The notes under the pieces: model-generated
What the model was told of the DNA's origin: nothing
The model's database searches: none
The model's input: only the letters and a program-made list of their open reading frames with translations
DNA from: Chara braunii
Taxonomy: Eukaryota > Streptophyta > Charophyceae > Charales > Characeae
DNA length: 30,621 nt
NCBI GenBank assembly: GCA_003427395.1
Contig: BFEA01000321.1
Span: forward strand, 1,507,698 to 1,538,318
Direction: 5' to 3'
Made by a program: the position numbers and the translations under genes
In this document: piece by piece, positions 30,553-30,621 of the stretch
How the letters are laid out: every line of letters starts with the position of its first letter
Position numbering within the stretch: position 1 is the first letter of the stretch

Positions 30553-30621
30553 TGTAGCATATCAGAAAGTGAAATGCACTAACAGCCTAGGATCTAGCAA
30601 TGATGAAAGTGGCAACAACCA
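30553..30621. other. Right flank
   Basis: Sequence beyond the right LTR. It does not continue the repeat that is cut at 8089 and shows no matching target duplication. Nothing recognised. Confidence 0.5.

Overview
The window looks like repeat-rich nuclear DNA from a plant or streptophyte alga. It has no operons, rRNA or tRNA genes, it is full of microsatellites and nested transposable elements, and it contains an 829-base assembly gap (N). The BED-finger/DUF659 transposase and the style of the Ty3/gypsy polyprotein remind me of the Chara braunii genome, but that is recollection and was not checked. I see no intact host gene.

Positions 1-3376 hold a decayed hAT-superfamily transposase gene on the + strand. 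It has a BED zinc finger, a DUF659 core, a hAT C-terminal region, a Gln-rich tail and an AT-hook-like end. Positions 3377-8089 are non-coding. They contain GT/GA and TGTC microsatellites, tandem duplications, a 41-bp perfect inverted repeat followed by a 71-bp near-perfect palindrome, a C/T-rich tract, and one small ORF of unknown status at 5852-6064.

From about 8090 to 30552 lies one very large LTR retrotransposon of the Ty3/gypsy type on the - strand, so its 5' end is at the right. Its LTRs are about 4.84 kb each (25713-30552 and 8090-14021). The left copy carries a younger hAT-type insertion (11478-12548) with an exact 8-bp target duplication; the right LTR preserves the empty site. A primer binding site complementary to tRNA-Asp lies next to the right LTR, and a polypurine tract lies next to the left LTR. 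Reading right to left, the internal region encodes Gag capsid, a Gly-rich nucleocapsid with a zinc-knuckle remnant, aspartic protease, reverse transcriptase (YIDD), RNase H, and integrase (zinc finger, D-D-35-E core, GPY). Downstream comes a second Gag-like ORF with its own knuckle, then about 3.6 kb of hairpin-rich non-coding DNA. All coding parts are broken by stops, six of them TAG, and by frameshifts.

The most unusual signal is inside the LTRs. Ten hairpin units are spaced about 60-115 bases apart. They share a nearly constant loop (core CCAATCTTATGGAAC), but their stems differ from unit to unit and still pair. The same array occurs in both LTRs, and some stem differences between the two copies preserve pairing. 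I do not recognise this as a described element.
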